NCBI GenBank assembly: GCA_008360955.1 | Contig: LUCM01002461.1 | Span: forward strand, 1 to 64,000 | Direction: 5' to 3' | DNA from: Fasciolopsis buskii | Taxonomy: Eukaryota; Platyhelminthes; Trematoda; Plagiorchiida; Fasciolidae | DNA length: 64,000 nt | Shown: positions 1 to 12,417 of the stretch, one piece after another | Numbering within the stretch: position 1 is the stretch's first letter | Layout: every line of letters begins with the position of its first letter | Notes under the pieces: generated by a model | What the model was told of the DNA's origin: nothing | The model's input: only the letters and a program-made list of their open reading frames with translations | The model's database searches: none | Program-made: the position numbers and the translations under genes

Positions 1-1815
1 GATGGAATGAATTTGCGTATTGGGATGCCACTTCTGAGCCGAAGTAGCTAATGTTCACCGAATTGAAACAGTAGACTTTACGGTGGTGGGCCATGTGGTG
101 CGTATGCCCTTTAATATCGTCTGTTCCTCCCAAGAAATGGCAGAAAAGAAAGAAAGCTACATGCTGGAGAGCCAAACAGATGACTTTGGCGCGTGGGATA
201 GAAAGAACTAGTACCCAGCAGAAATTAGGTAAAGTGGGTCTCCACGTCTTTGTGGTTGGGGTCCGAAAGAACTCGTCAACTAGGCTGTTGGCAACGACAT
301 TAGGGATCTCCCCATGTCAGTAAATGATACATAGATAATAAAAAAAAAGTAAAGAGCGATGGTTTGTCATTTCTCATAATCGAACGAGAAATGATTACGA
401 AAGTGCGGCTTATGCTTACGAGTTTAGACTGTGTCTCGTTTGTCTGGCTACCAGTTGCATTCCTTATGTTTTTCCCACCTGCGTAGGTCCATTCCCTTTT
501 CTCCTTGGATATTCACCACTTTTATAGGAATGTGCAACTCTGGGGAAAAGGCAAGCGGTTTTATTGAGGCTAGCCTTGTGATTCAGGGCAAGCATTACGA
601 ACGCCCAGTTGGGTTTTTTTCCTGCGTCGATGGCATTTGCGCTGCAGCCACAATCGCATTAAACACTAACGCATGTCCGATTCGACGTACGTGGTCCATA
701 TTATAATCTACCAATTCTGGACGAGAACCCGCGCACACCCCCCCCGCGCTCCCTCCGCCTCCTCACTGCGCAACTATGGGTCGATTCTTGAACTCAGCAG
801 TACCATGTCGAGATTAGAAACGCAATGTCGCTGTGCGGACGTGAACATGCTACTGTCGAAAATCATAACTACGATAATAAAAGATATAATATAAGATACA
901 CGACAGATCTCCGGGACGCACCGCCAGTACATCTTACCTCCCTCTGTGTACCCCTTGATTCCCCCCCTTGAGCGCCCACCTAAGCACGCTTCCGATACAG
1001 CGTCAGTTGGTTCCAACTTGTGCCAGCTGAAATCAAGCCTTACTGCTACCCAATACTTGTTAGTGTCTTTAGACTCTCTTCAACACGAGGAACGACTTCG
1101 TCATGGAACTCGTCTTTTTACATGTTAGTGCATCGCCCAGTCTTGTAGCGAGCATATGACCGAGATAACAAATAAACATGCCGCTTAACATTCACATATC
1201 CCCCATTCTGGACCCCGACTGCTTCCTGCAGTTCTCATGGGCGCCAATAACGATTGTTAAACTGGACAATCTAGTCTTAAAAGGGCCACTTCAGGTTCTC
1301 ACTCAAGACTATTGCACGTACCACCGCAGTTGAACCTACAGCTTTGACGCTGCTTCGTCTCCCTGAAGTATGGAAACGTGATACACAATGCGTTTTGACG
1401 AGGACAATGTCGCAGTTAGCTTGAATTACTAACTCTTATCTCTACTCGAAAGTACTCGATCCTGAAATTCGTACTGTCCGTTTCAACATGACGCGGACCC
1501 AGATCAGTATCAATCGAGATTGAGTGCATTGTCAGAGCCAAACACGCCTTTTGGCCTGTTGTCGAAATGCGATGAGCTGTCAGATGCAAGCAGGCACCGC
1601 TGAGACCACAGAAGGCGTGTGGATATCCTGTTGAAGGGAACCGAGATTTAGAAGCTGACGAAGCTTGAGAAAATGTACATTAGCAGCCTGGAATCCACTT
1701 ACCCCGCTATTTGACGATTAACCGTTGCGAGTATCGAGTGTGTTAGCAGTGGGGACATCATGAGCAGGCTGGGGACAGAAGAGAGGTTGAATAAAATAGG
1801 GGTAACTGTGAGTAG
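1..1815. other. No recognisable gene (left edge)
   Basis: Both strands were read through. Only short open frames (under about 95 codons) occur, with no recognisable domain, splice-supported exon, RNA gene or repeat. The stretch is fairly GC-rich and includes a C-rich patch near 737-760. Confidence 0.5.
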
Positions 1816-1826
1816 CAGCATACTCA

Positions 1827-1878
1827 TTTATATATGTATATATATACATTTATATATATATATGTAAAGATATATATG
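1827..1878. repeat. AT-rich microsatellite
   Basis: An interrupted (TA)n tract with TATG/TACA interruptions is seen directly. It lies where the C-terminal end of the neighbouring minus-strand LINE frame stops being recognisable, so the repeat has probably expanded inside or at the 3' end of that element. Confidence 0.9.
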
Positions 1879-3170
1879 CTGGGCGGACTGCGGCTCCGTA
1901 AATACGCAGCTTTTTCCGTTGCGAGACCACGACGCTTTGCGAAGTGACAGGAAAAGTCTCTTGGCGCAGTCCACGCAGAGCCTAATTTCGTCTCTGGTTT
2001 GGCCGTTCGGTTGGATAGCAGGTACGTGAAGTGAAGCACTCATTCCGACGTGTCGCCGTTGATGTGGATAAAAAGTGGCAGGTCTTGTGAAGAACTTTGT
2101 TTTTGGTGTACTCACTTCCAAACCAACGGTCATGGCCTAGCATACAATTCGGTCTGGAACCGGCTGCACAGTGGCATGCTCCTCTCCCGGAACAATGTTT
2201 TTGGTGAACTAGAAGTCAGTGACCCAGCAACCGTGGCCAAGTTGTGTATCTCGAAATTTATTGAGGATACGACGCATTATCCATTCTATGGCAAAGCTCA
2301 ATAAAAACAGGTGACAGCGGGAAACCCTGACGAACAGCTGAGTCAAGGGGTAAATCTGGATACTCTTCACCGTAAGCGCGCCTGTGTTGGGGTAGTATGC
2401 TTCTAATAGCCTAACGTAATTTTCCGGCACCTCGTCGCTTCGAAGTATGTTCTAGAGTAACTGTCTGTCAACAGAATCGAATACTGCATGAAAGTCGATT
2501 AAGTAAGCCGTGGTGGGTTGCTGTAAATTATACCGTTGTTCTGTCATTCGACGTAGTGACAAGATATGGTTAATACAACCTCTTCCTCGTCAAAAGCCGC
2601 ACTGGGTAGAGCGTATCCGTGCTTCTCGAACAGCAACAAAGCGGTTTAGCAGAACGGCTGCAAAGAGCTTGGCTCTTGTGTCGAAGAGACTGACACCTCT
2701 ACAGTTCACGCATGCAGTCTTGTCACTCCTCTTTGGTATACGGAGTAGAATAGAGGTTGTCCACAACTTGGGAAAAATTTTAAAGTCTCAGATACAACCA
2801 AACAGCTTAATTAGTGGATTCAGCAGAATTGACAAACAGGATTTGAAGATTTTGATTAGAATGCCATCCTCACTGGGTGACTTCTCGTTTTTCGCTATCT
2901 GAACGACTGATCTTCAAGTCTTCGAGAGGCTCAAAATCAATTTCATATAGCCCAACATCAGCTGGTGATTTTACACAGATGGACTCGAAGGGAGGGCGAT
3001 GGAGCAACTGGCGCTCCATCTTTGTTCGCATCCTGATGTGGAGTGGCCACTGCCGTCACAAACCGAAGAGGGTGGGGTTCTGTCTTTCCCGAAGATCGCA
3101 TGAGTCTGAAAAGATTCCTGAGATCTCGAACAGCAGCTGTGGTTTCATGCGGTCTGCAATCTTATGCTAA
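1870..3170 (-). mobile_element. Decayed RTE/CR1-like LINE, reverse transcriptase region
   Basis: Read on the minus strand from about 3170 down to 1870, the translation gives an ordered set of LINE reverse-transcriptase blocks. These are a pre-RT segment, a block like NGKAPGEDGIP (here NEKSPSEDGIL, near 2870), NCRGVSLFDTRAKLF (near 2700), RGRGCINHILSLRRM (near 2580), YLIDFHAVFDSVDR with the first catalytic Asp (near 2490), VPENYVRLLEAYYPNTGA (near 2420), and FAIEWIMRR..GCWVTD (2290-2210). The thumb side follows with GLEVSTPKTKFF (near 2125) and PNGQTRDEIRLCVDCAKR (near 2000). Several stops and frame changes break it. The catalytic Y-A-D-D box after GCWVTD is replaced by F-T-K-N and preceded by a stop, so the enzyme is dead. 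No endonuclease domain is seen upstream. The clade (RTE or CR1-like) is from memory of the family, not from a search. Confidence 0.85.
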
Positions 3171-3179
3171 TGCTGCCTT

Positions 3180-4145
3180 CGAGCGCTCTTCGCTGAGCGT
3201 GTAAATTCGCAGCGGAGATAATAGTAACCAGGTGAGATGTGCAGTCTCGTGTCTCTGGTCTTAGCACACCCACTAAGAGGTCCCGCGGATATCCAATCGT
3301 GGGTAAACAGAAAATGTGCCAGTTTCCTAAGATTTATAGTAAATTAATTTTTTAACCAAACGACCCAATCAATTTGGAAACCGGCTTGTTTCCGACACCT
3401 ATACAGAAATCCCGGGATCAATCGAAGCGCAGATACGGATGTGTAGAGACTATATTACACAGTTTCTGCACAAATCTGAATACAGTGTGCCATGCGAATC
3501 ATGGTGAGAAACGAAAACAATGGGCGAAAAAGCAGAAAGAAGAAGATGTGTAGAGGTCACAACACACGGTAGTTGGATGGGAGATAGGGACCACCACCCA
3601 TCCATCGGGATCCACGAGTCCTCTGCGGGCTTGCCACTATTCCGCTGCCCAAACCGAAGTAGATGGTTGACTTAGGGATCAAACTCAAACCCTATGACAA
3701 AATGGTCCAACCCACATAGCAGCAGAGCGATCTGAGGGTCACACACAGGCGGACCGCTGACTAATAATTCAGTTCATGTACCCTTTGGATGGGAATAGAC
3801 ATCCGATTGCCTGGTACATCTTTTAACCACAGCAGTTTGGTCTGCGAAAGGATAGCAGAACTTCAGTGCTTATCGGTTTCATTGTTCTCCGGATCATGGG
3901 ACAAATGTATTCCAACGCCAAATTAAGCGGTAATTTTTGTCCAATAAAAATGCAACTGATCTAATGAAGTTCCGTCTTATTGCTAGTATTCCTCTTGATG
4001 TGGCGGCCGCCGCCCCGCTCAGAGGCATCCCAATAATCTAAATGGTGCGCGCAAATCCCGAGCTGAATCAAAATTATTTCCTAAATGCCAAATTTCTTGG
4101 ACCACCAAAGTGCCGTTGGTGAAATGCTCAGAAATTCGGAGTTTT
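3180..4145. other. No recognisable gene
   Basis: This lies between two LINE relics on opposite strands. No domain or RNA gene was seen. The minus-strand reading near 3680-3740 has a weak RNA polymerase III B-box-like string, but it is not good enough to call a SINE. Confidence 0.45.
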
Positions 4146-4149
4146 AGTT

Positions 4150-5310
4150 GTTTCTCGTGCTCTGCGTTGTATTCCATGGTTTGAAGGCCTGTGGTTTCGT
4201 GAAGCAGAGACTTCTTAACCAGAAAGCGAAGGCTTTCTGAGTTGATCTTAAGGCGAATAAATGGATAGTACAAAGTCCGAGGGGCAGATCTTTCAGGGTG
4301 AGAGTTGAGGGGCGTCTATCAGACAGAGGACTGTTACACAGCGGGGTGCCTGAGGGGTCTATCTTAGTGTGGCTGTTCTTCCCTATGTATATCAACGTTG
4401 CTAATGGATAGGAAAATCCGTGTCTGATGTTTTCCAAAGACCTCAAACTATTAGGGAAAACAAACACTGAGGCTATCCAGAGGGATCTGAACAAAGTTTA
4501 CCAGCGGTCAGTGAGCTGTGATCTTCCGTTTAACTTGGACCAATGTCAGCGGTCCATGGAAGAAGAGGCGAATTCCCCTTGGCACATGGGCCCGCCTGGG
4601 CATCAGGTTGCGACGGAACAAACTCGACAGGCAAGGGATCCTAAAATAGTCGTAAGTGTAGACTTCAAACCTAATCTGCAATATCAGAAGCAGCCAAGAA
4701 TGCATGGTGTACCCTACGCCAACTTAAGAGGACCGTAGGATCTAGGACGCCTGACGTTCCTCTGCCACTGTTCAAGGCTTTTGTCCGACCGCACTTGGAA
4801 TACTCTGTCCAAGTATGGAGACCATATATGGTGAGAGATAGTAAAATGCTGAAACGGGTTCAGCGTGTTTTTTCACGGTGTTTCGGGCATTTGAGGCACA
4901 TGGGATATGAGCAGAGGCTGTAGGCGCTTGACTTGTGTTCCCTGGGAAGATGTGGGGAAAGAGCTGACTTAATACAAGCCTTCAGGATCATTAAGGGTCT
5001 GGCCGGGTTATGGGGTCACCGTGGAGCCCTATTCCAGATAAGGGGGAACGATAACCTTAGAGGGAACGGTAAAACGATTGTGCGAGAACACGTAACCACC
5101 GGGTTGAGAAGCAAATCGTTTGCCATACGAGTGGTGAGTGGCTGGAACAAGTTACTGGAAAAAGTGGTCGAGGTCGGGCCAGTACGCGAACTCACAGGAA
5201 GACTAGACAATTCATGGGTAGCTGTGTTTGGAGAGGACAGATCTGAATTGTGGGATTGGGAAGATGGTCGACAGGAAAGCATCTCATTAATTGTTTCCAC
5301 CCTCATATTG
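4150..5310 (+). mobile_element. Decayed CR1-like LINE, 3' half of reverse transcriptase
   Basis: On the plus strand, across three frames, the blocks follow each other in LINE order. They are GRSFRVRVEG (near 4285), SGVPEGSIL (near 4340, normally GVPQGS.LGP), MYINVANG (near 4385), then a degenerate catalytic box. MFSKDLKLLGK (4427) stands where MFADDLKLW is usual, so the two catalytic aspartates read K-D. DLNKVYQRSV..DLPFN (4480) and SVDFKPNLQ (4655) come next. After a frameshift near 4700 come FVRPHLEYSVQVWRPY (near 4780), LKRVQRVFSRCF and GHLRHMGYEQRL (near 4890). The end is LCSLGRCGERADLIQAFRI (4935) and FAIRVVSGWNKL (near 5125). The N-terminal half of RT and the endonuclease are missing, as expected for a 5'-truncated copy. 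Stops at about 4407 and 4920 and the frameshifts make it a pseudogene. Confidence 0.88.
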
Positions 5311-8300
5311 TCGGAGCATCGTCAGATCCAACGAGCTGTCGAACCCAGAACCTGGAAGATCATGCATCTGTAATGTTACTTAAACTGGAACTGCAACTGG
5401 AAACGACCTGAATTTTGACTGTTCGCAGATATGCTTGTCCTCCTCTATTTGGCAAAAAGAGCACAGATGGAAATGAGAACAAAGGAGACGAAAGTTGTAG
5501 CAGTGAACTATGAAACTTTAGACATATTTACTCGCAAGTCGTCCAAGGAAATCCAGTTTGTTGTCCTCCAAATGATTGAACATAACCTAGTGTGAAGTCA
5601 TGCGTCACATCACGTTGAATTCCAAATTAGAACAGGTCGGTTATCGAGACTTGCTATAAGGTCAGCACAAATCCCGTCTGCCGCATGTCTGGGCAGCAGC
5701 AGTCCAATGTGCATTGAATTCCGGCCATTCCAGTTTCAGTTCGAATTAGCTAATGCGCTCGCAAGCTCAACCACTGTCCCCGTCAATGGTGCTGCTTACT
5801 TGACTGAGGCCCCGGTGCTACGTTTCTTCTGTGTTGTTTGGGTTGCAAGGCAGGGGTACAATAAGATTTTTTGAGCTTGCGGCAGCTCGTGGCTGGAAAT
5901 GTTCAAAAAGCCGAGATGCATGAGAGCGCTATTGCAGACCAGAAACGCTTGGTTTCTTTTGGAGGATTGATGGTCAGTTAGTATGATTCTAACGCCTGTC
6001 ATGATGAAACCTTAGAAACAATCCTCCGAGCTCCGTCAGATTACATTGCAGATTGCCACAGTGGGCCTAATTTTTGCGAATGTACCCAGTACCCTGCATT
6101 CGTATTTCTCCATCTTTCGCCTTCCCTGCTATATCTGGCCAACAACACTGGTGCTGTTGACCACGTAATACTGTGGGGTTTGAAACTGAATTCATGTCCA
6201 TGATATCATCGGGAGCCGTAATCTTTGTGCTGCTTGCCCTGGATTTTAAGGCTATTTGGGCTGCTACCTATCCCATTGCTGAAACACGGCGGCAGACAGC
6301 TTTTCTTTCCCATTATGCGTCGTATTTAGACGGTAGTACTAACAATTGGCATGCACCTTGGTGGCATGTGGTTAATTTTTCATCTGCAGGCTCAAAGGCA
6401 ACCTGCAAATCCCGAGGTATATTTTGGATTCGGGGGTATATTGAAAACGTTCATTGCGGGGCCCTTCAAAGTGTCTGCAGTAGGATTATAAAACCTTTGC
6501 TGATAGCCATCTGAGTTCATAGAACAAAGACGGAAAGAGTTGACGAAACTTGAGGAATGTAATATGTACACCGTGATGCCGAAATGGCTCAAATGCGAAA
6601 ACTGGAAATATATAGCATCAGCAGTAGCCCAGCTGGAACGACGTTTGTGAAGCGCAGAGGCTCCAAGTTGCAGTACGAGCGGAAGTGAGCGGAGCTCAAG
6701 AACGGTACATATAGATTCAGCCAAATACGTAATGTAAAGGAGCAGTCAAGAGGGAGGAAGTTCGTGTCTCAGAAACAGATGCCGAGTGCGAGGATGATGC
6801 TGCAGGCGATTCCGGCCGCAAAATCTCGAGTGATGCACATTGAGAGGATAAAGAAATTGGCCCAGTGGATTTTAATAAATAATTTCATGCCCAAAAACAG
6901 GTCCTTTTTCAAGAGTGTGAAGATTTAGTGCATTTAGATGAAAAGAGGATCCATCAACTAACATTCCAAGCACCGATTTTGTCAACTTGCTGCGAATATT
7001 TTAGCTCATCGTTACTAAGCACTTCTGCCGATATTATGAGCAAGCCAAAACGTCCACACTTTTAGCTCTGATGCAAACATTTTGTATGCTGTATTGCCCC
7101 AAAGAAAAAACGTCTCCGATCAGCTTAATTCATTATGATGGCAGACGCTTTAGTTGATCATCTGTAAACTTATGATTCAAACCTTTCCGCATTCACTACT
7201 GTCACCTCATATTTATTTGCTTAAAGAAGGGCGGGACATGGATACCGTTCTTTGCCACCAACATTCGTGACACGTCCCAGGATTAGGGGAACCAAACTAA
7301 ACACAAAATGCTGCTGCCCACAGGTCCTAACCTATATGCTGATTAATCTCCATGGAAAAGGGAACGGAATAACTCGGAGCAAAGTCTTTACCGTATCCAT
7401 CTTCCCTGTAGTCGTTCGCAAGGCAGCCCGAAACGATGTTTCTGAAACACTACAAGGCATCGTCAGCCTCCGAAATGCTGCCCCCAACAAGGCCCAAATA
7501 CCCCATTAAGCATGAAAAGCAAAATTCTGTGCAGGACATTTATACAAATCCAAATTTATTTGTGGATATAGTCGTTTCGATCAGGAGCAGAACAAGACTG
7601 TTAAATTTACACCTTGTAGATTTTTTCGAATAAAAACTGTCTTACGTGGCAAACTAGGTATATAAAACAAAAGTGTCTCAATCTTGCGGTTAAACTGTCT
7701 TTCTGCCGACGTTAAATCTCTTCCGGTTGCCGCTAATGAAACAAAATCCTGGGTCGCTAGAAAACACTAACAACATTGCGGCCTTATGGAAAATAATGGA
7801 AGCTTATTCTCTTCAAAATGATTCCTCATCGTGTCTACCAGCTGCAGATGGAAGCGAATAAATAGCCGCCAACAAATATCAGAAGAGTTCAGCGTGCATT
7901 TCGACCCCTTGGTGACAACGGAGAAGCACCAAAGGGTCATCCAAAGGCCTACAGTTTGAACCCCATTTTCTCCCATATCTGGTGATGACATATTCGCCCC
8001 CTCAATTATTTAACCCCCTTCCCATAGGCGGGCGACTCGAAATATTTGTGCACTTTCCAGTCTTCGGTTCTTCACAGGAACGTTGACAATATGACAAGGA
8101 CTTGCAAGCGCTTGACTGTTGGAGCGCAAACTGATGTAAGAGTCGCTCAGGTGATAAATTCCCTGTACCCACAGACAACTTTCAAGTATCCACAGGGATT
8201 TTAAAAATCAGTCACCAAGACCTCCGTGCAGTTACACAGGTTCGAAATTTGGTCTTGTATTAATTGAATAAACTCAATTTCTCGGAAAATACAATCACTC

Positions 8301-9167
8301 TAGCTGTAAACGACAGAGAGCTGAAGAGTTTGCCTTTTGGAACTTCCGAAAAATTCGCAAACAAGTTTGTATCACTGGCATCGTACGTTAGATCAATGCT
8401 GAAATACTTCCTTGTCCAAACAACATACGACAGCTCGAAAGATACGAGATTAAGGATGCTTGGCGGATGGTGGCCAAACGCCTGTTAGGTTTTTCTTCCC
8501 TTCATATCCATATGCGACATTGCGACTGTCTGCACCTTCATTTAACTTCTTGGGATTTAAATTCTGATTCTTGCTGAGCATGAAACTCCGCCTTCAAAAT
8601 TGTAAACGAACCACAATTTTGCTGTTTAGTCCGCCTTATACACATTCTGTTCCAACCTGAACAATTGCAAAGGGAGTTATCTGTTCAAAATGGATTGTCC
8701 TTTTGTGACACGGAATGCGGCCAAATGCATTGGAAGGACCGACGCACACCGGGCGCTCACTTGGCTGCAGCGACATGCGGGTGCAGCTAGGATGGCAAAT
8801 CGGAATTTATGCATTCACCTGCTAAGGGTGCTCGGCACGTTTGGCGTCTAGTACTCAGTCAGCCTCACCCCACAACAAAGATTCGGCTAACAAATTATCA
8901 TCCGTTTTCGCTTACGCTCCCCTTGTACCGCGCTGCGGAAGAACGCGTTCCACATAATTTTCAGTTTAATTTTTTCAATTGTATCTCTTACGCTTTTTTC
9001 TTCACGTCAGCATTCGACAATTCTCCGAATTCCGTGCTCCTACCTGCTAGTTTATTGCTTCAGAAGGTTGAAGACTTCAGAGCAATATTCAAATACAACC
9101 GTAGTGCAATCATATTCTACTATGCCTGTTACCGTTGCATTACCTGGGTCCAGCAAAGCACCCAACG
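5311..9167. other. No recognisable gene
   Basis: Short open frames on both strands match nothing I recognise, and no splice-supported exon stood out. The 8700-8860 part is locally GC-rich. Confidence 0.45.
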
Positions 9168-10053
9168 GGGAAGTTCAAATTTTGTTATTCGACCACGTTT
9201 GGTTGACTGCAACTCTTGAGTGCTCACCAACTTCACAAAAATCATGCCTACCTTCTTCTGTTTAGCAGGGAATGAATCCGAGGATGCTGCTTTCCGATGT
9301 TCATTTTTGCACCAGTAACCGCTATCTTTCCCAAAATTTATGCTTTCGTCGAGTCAAATTAAATCTTGCATTTATTTTCAATCTTTGTCGTGGAAATTTT
9401 CACTCTACCACAAACGTCATACACGACGCTAGCAGTACCCATATCCACCTCGCTGTAGATACTACCTATTAAGAATACCCCTGACTCGACTATCGAACAA
9501 GGCAAAATACTCCACAGTTGCTTACTCTAAACTGTGGAAGAAACTCCATGATTCCCAGATATCGTGCCCGAGTACTGTCAACCGAAACTATGCGGACTAT
9601 TGCATTGGATATCTCAACTCGCCTCTTTGCGATTGGAAAAAACCGCGATTGCTACTGTCTCCGGAGCGGCTCGAGCACATCATATTCCCCATCCGTACCG
9701 CTCACTAAGATCAAAAACTCCGACAACAAAAATGACAGCATCGGGGACATTCTCGGTTGGTGTATTCAAGAAGAATTCTTAAACAAAATTCTTTTCTGAA
9801 GCACCTGCCAGTGCAGCTTATAACCGTCAGCATGTAAATACAATCACTGTTCTTGGGAGTTGCTTATCCAAAGCTCCATAAATTTCCTCCAGATAGTTTG
9901 AGACAACCCCGACAGTTTTCCTGCACCATCAGCAATTTTTTGGCCGATTATTTTTGTCAAATGTGTGTCTTATCCACTTCGCCTGACGTTCCGCCTGTTT
10001 CTCACTACTTCCATCAAGCTATCGCATTACCGTTCCTAGTCATCTCAGCTCAA
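9168..10053. repeat. Duplicated segment, empty-site copy (A-B)
   Basis: Bases 9168-9569 (A) recur at 10055-10456, and bases 9566-10053 (B) recur at 11155-11638, each at roughly 99% identity. I saw three single-base differences in A (C/T, G/A, A/T) and a 4-base ACAA indel in B. In this copy A and B are directly fused at GCCC (9566-9569). The second copy has about 698 extra bases there. No coding function is recognised. Allelic copies placed in tandem by assembly, or a recent true tandem duplication, would both explain it. Confidence 0.95.
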
Positions 10054-10054
10054 N
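10054..10054. other. Single ambiguous base at the duplication joint
   Basis: A lone N separates the first copy (ending CTCAA) from the second (starting GGGAAG). In the paralogous sequences the corresponding strings are CTCAACG and CCAACGGGG, so both sides share CAACG at the joint. Confidence 0.97.
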
Positions 10055-11638
10055 GGGAAGTTCAAATTTTGTTATTCGACCACGTTTGGTTGACTGCAAC
10101 TCTTGAGTGCTCACCAACTTCACAAAAATCATGCCTACCTTCTTCTGTTTAGCAGGGAATGAATCCGAGGATGCTGCTTTCCGATGTTCATTTTTGCACC
10201 AGTAACCGCTATCTTTCCCAAAATTTATGCTTTCGTCGAGTCAAATTAAATCTTGCATTTATTTTCAATCTTTGTCGTGGAAATTTTCACTCTACCACAA
10301 ACGTCATACACGACGCTAGCAGTACCCATATCCACTTCGCTGTAGATACTACCTATTAAAAATACCCCTGACTCGACTATCGAACAAGGCAAAATTCTCC
10401 ACAGTTGCTTACTCTAAACTGTGGAAGAAACTCCATGATTCCCAGATATCGTGCCCAAATTTAGCCTGATTCAAAGCCCAGCAGGTGAAGTAACTGGATG
10501 TCCCGCTTCTGATCAATCCGACACGAGCTAACATTGGACTAAACGAGGCCTACGAACACAGGTTAGCATTCTAGTTCACGACCGAGTCTTTTCTGAGATT
10601 ACCATCTGGGATTCGGCTTCACCTCTTACTTCTGCGCTCTATCGAACGTCCACGCTGATGCACTCTTTGGCTTCACTTGTAGTGATGTACACTGTTCACC
10701 ATGGGCTTAGGCAACTAACCTGTGAGCTTTTCCCAATGTGGGCTGAGGAAGTTGTCGACATAATTCTTGACGAATCCACGTTCTCATTACATTCCGTGAT
10801 TTTTAACACATTCAGCATGTGTAATCCTCGCTGTTCATGTCATCATATTCTCCTTACTGGCACGGCAGGGCTGAATAGGTCACTCTTGGTAGACCCAAAC
10901 CTTCAACTACCCATAAAGGTGCTACCAAAGCTCAATTCTAGTTACCGCATTTAACGGAATACATGCACTATGTTGCAAGTATGTGGTTGACCATGATAAC
11001 TCCAAGCTGTCACCCAAGCCAGACTATTTCTCTCTTTTTCATTTAAGATCTCGCACCCGGAGTAGATGCGCTGTTACCTGTTCCGTCCCAGTAATGGCAA
11101 ATCTAAATCTGCTATCCTATCATTCCTACTAGGAACCTGCTGACTAGAACTGACGCCCGAGTACTGTCAACCGAAACTATGCGGACTATTGCATTGGATA
11201 TCTCAACTCGCCTCTTTGCGATTGGAAAAAACCGCGATTGCTACTGTCTCCGGAGCGGCTCGAGCACATCATATTCCCCATCCGTACCGCTCACTAAGAT
11301 CAAAAACTCCGACAACAAAAATGACAGCATCGGGGACATTCTCGGTTGGTGTATTCAAGAAGAATTCTTAAAATTCTTTTCTGAAGCACCTGCCAGTGCA
11401 GCTTATAACCGTCAGCATGTAAATACAATCACTGTTCTTGGGAGTTGCTTATCCAAAGCTCCATAAATTTCCTCCAGATAGTTTGAGACAACCCCGACAG
11501 TTTTCCTGCACCATCAGCAATTTTTTGGCCGATTATTTTTGTCAAATGTGTGTCTTATCCACTTCGCCTGACGTTCCGCCTGTTTCTCACTACTTCCATC
11601 AAGCTATCGCATTACCGTTCCTAGTCATCTCAGCTCAA
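10055..11638. repeat. Duplicated segment, filled-site copy (A'-C-B')
   Basis: This copy contains A' (10055-10456), an extra segment C (10457-11154) and B' (11155-11638). C is bounded by GCCC at 10453-10456 and GCCC at 11155-11158, whereas the empty copy has one GCCC. The longest frame in C (10658-10954, + strand, 98 codons) resembles nothing I know. Confidence 0.95.
10457..11154. mobile_element. Putative ~698 bp insertion with 4-bp target duplication
   Basis: Comparing the filled copy with the empty copy at 9566-9569 shows one GCCC versus a GCCC on each side of this segment. That is the signature of an insertion with a 4-bp target-site duplication. It could equally be a deletion between 4-bp microhomologies in the other copy. 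The ends are AAATTTAGCC at the left and AGAACTGAC at the right. They do not start TG or end CA as an LTR would, and they show only a weak inverted match (CAGCAGGT at the left, ACCTGCTG near the right end). No transposase is encoded. Confidence 0.45.
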
Positions 11639-11878
11639 CGTTTCAGTCCATTAGGTAATGCTGCTGGTGTCTGGGGCCTCCGGCCATATCTCGACATCCG
11701 CCGTTGTGCTCCGTCCATGGTTTGCGCCGGGAAGGCGCACTTTTGGTGCCTATAAACACGAAATGGCACGCCGTCCTCTGTTCGCAATCAGCTCCAAGAA
11801 AATCTGTTTTGTGTTGCAAAATTAGTTTTCCATTTTCTCGCCGTCCACTGGTATGCTTGTATTTTCTCTATTGCTTTA
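11639..11878. other. Unassigned sequence before the gap
   Basis: This is single-copy sequence in the window following B'. An open frame runs into the gap but has no recognisable domain. Confidence 0.5.
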
Positions 11879-12417
11879 NNNNNNNNNNNNNNNNNNNNNN
11901 NNNNNNNNNNNNNNNNNNNNNNNNNNNNNNNNNNNNNNNNNNNNNNNNNNNNNNNNNNNNNNNNNNNNNNNNNNNNNNNNNNNNNNNNNNNNNNNNNNNN
12001 NNNNNNNNNNNNNNNNNNNNNNNNNNNNNNNNNNNNNNNNNNNNNNNNNNNNNNNNNNNNNNNNNNNNNNNNNNNNNNNNNNNNNNNNNNNNNNNNNNNN
12101 NNNNNNNNNNNNNNNNNNNNNNNNNNNNNNNNNNNNNNNNNNNNNNNNNNNNNNNNNNNNNNNNNNNNNNNNNNNNNNNNNNNNNNNNNNNNNNNNNNNN
12201 NNNNNNNNNNNNNNNNNNNNNNNNNNNNNNNNNNNNNNNNNNNNNNNNNNNNNNNNNNNNNNNNNNNNNNNNNNNNNNNNNNNNNNNNNNNNNNNNNNNN
12301 NNNNNNNNNNNNNNNNNNNNNNNNNNNNNNNNNNNNNNNNNNNNNNNNNNNNNNNNNNNNNNNNNNNNNNNNNNNNNNNNNNNNNNNNNNNNNNNNNNNN
12401 NNNNNNNNNNNNNNNNN
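11879..12417. other. Assembly gap (539 N)
   Basis: This is a run of undetermined bases. Open frames that appear to cross it (354 codons on the minus strand) are artefacts of the Ns. Confidence 0.99.

Noticed and set aside
3590..3740. SINE on the minus strand with GGTTTGAGTTTGATCCC
   Set aside because: The B box would need a multi-base insertion and the A box is unconvincing.
9518..9799. Coding gene in the duplicated B segment
   Set aside because: The frame changes between the two near-identical copies (4-base indel), so it is not under coding constraint, and no domain is seen.
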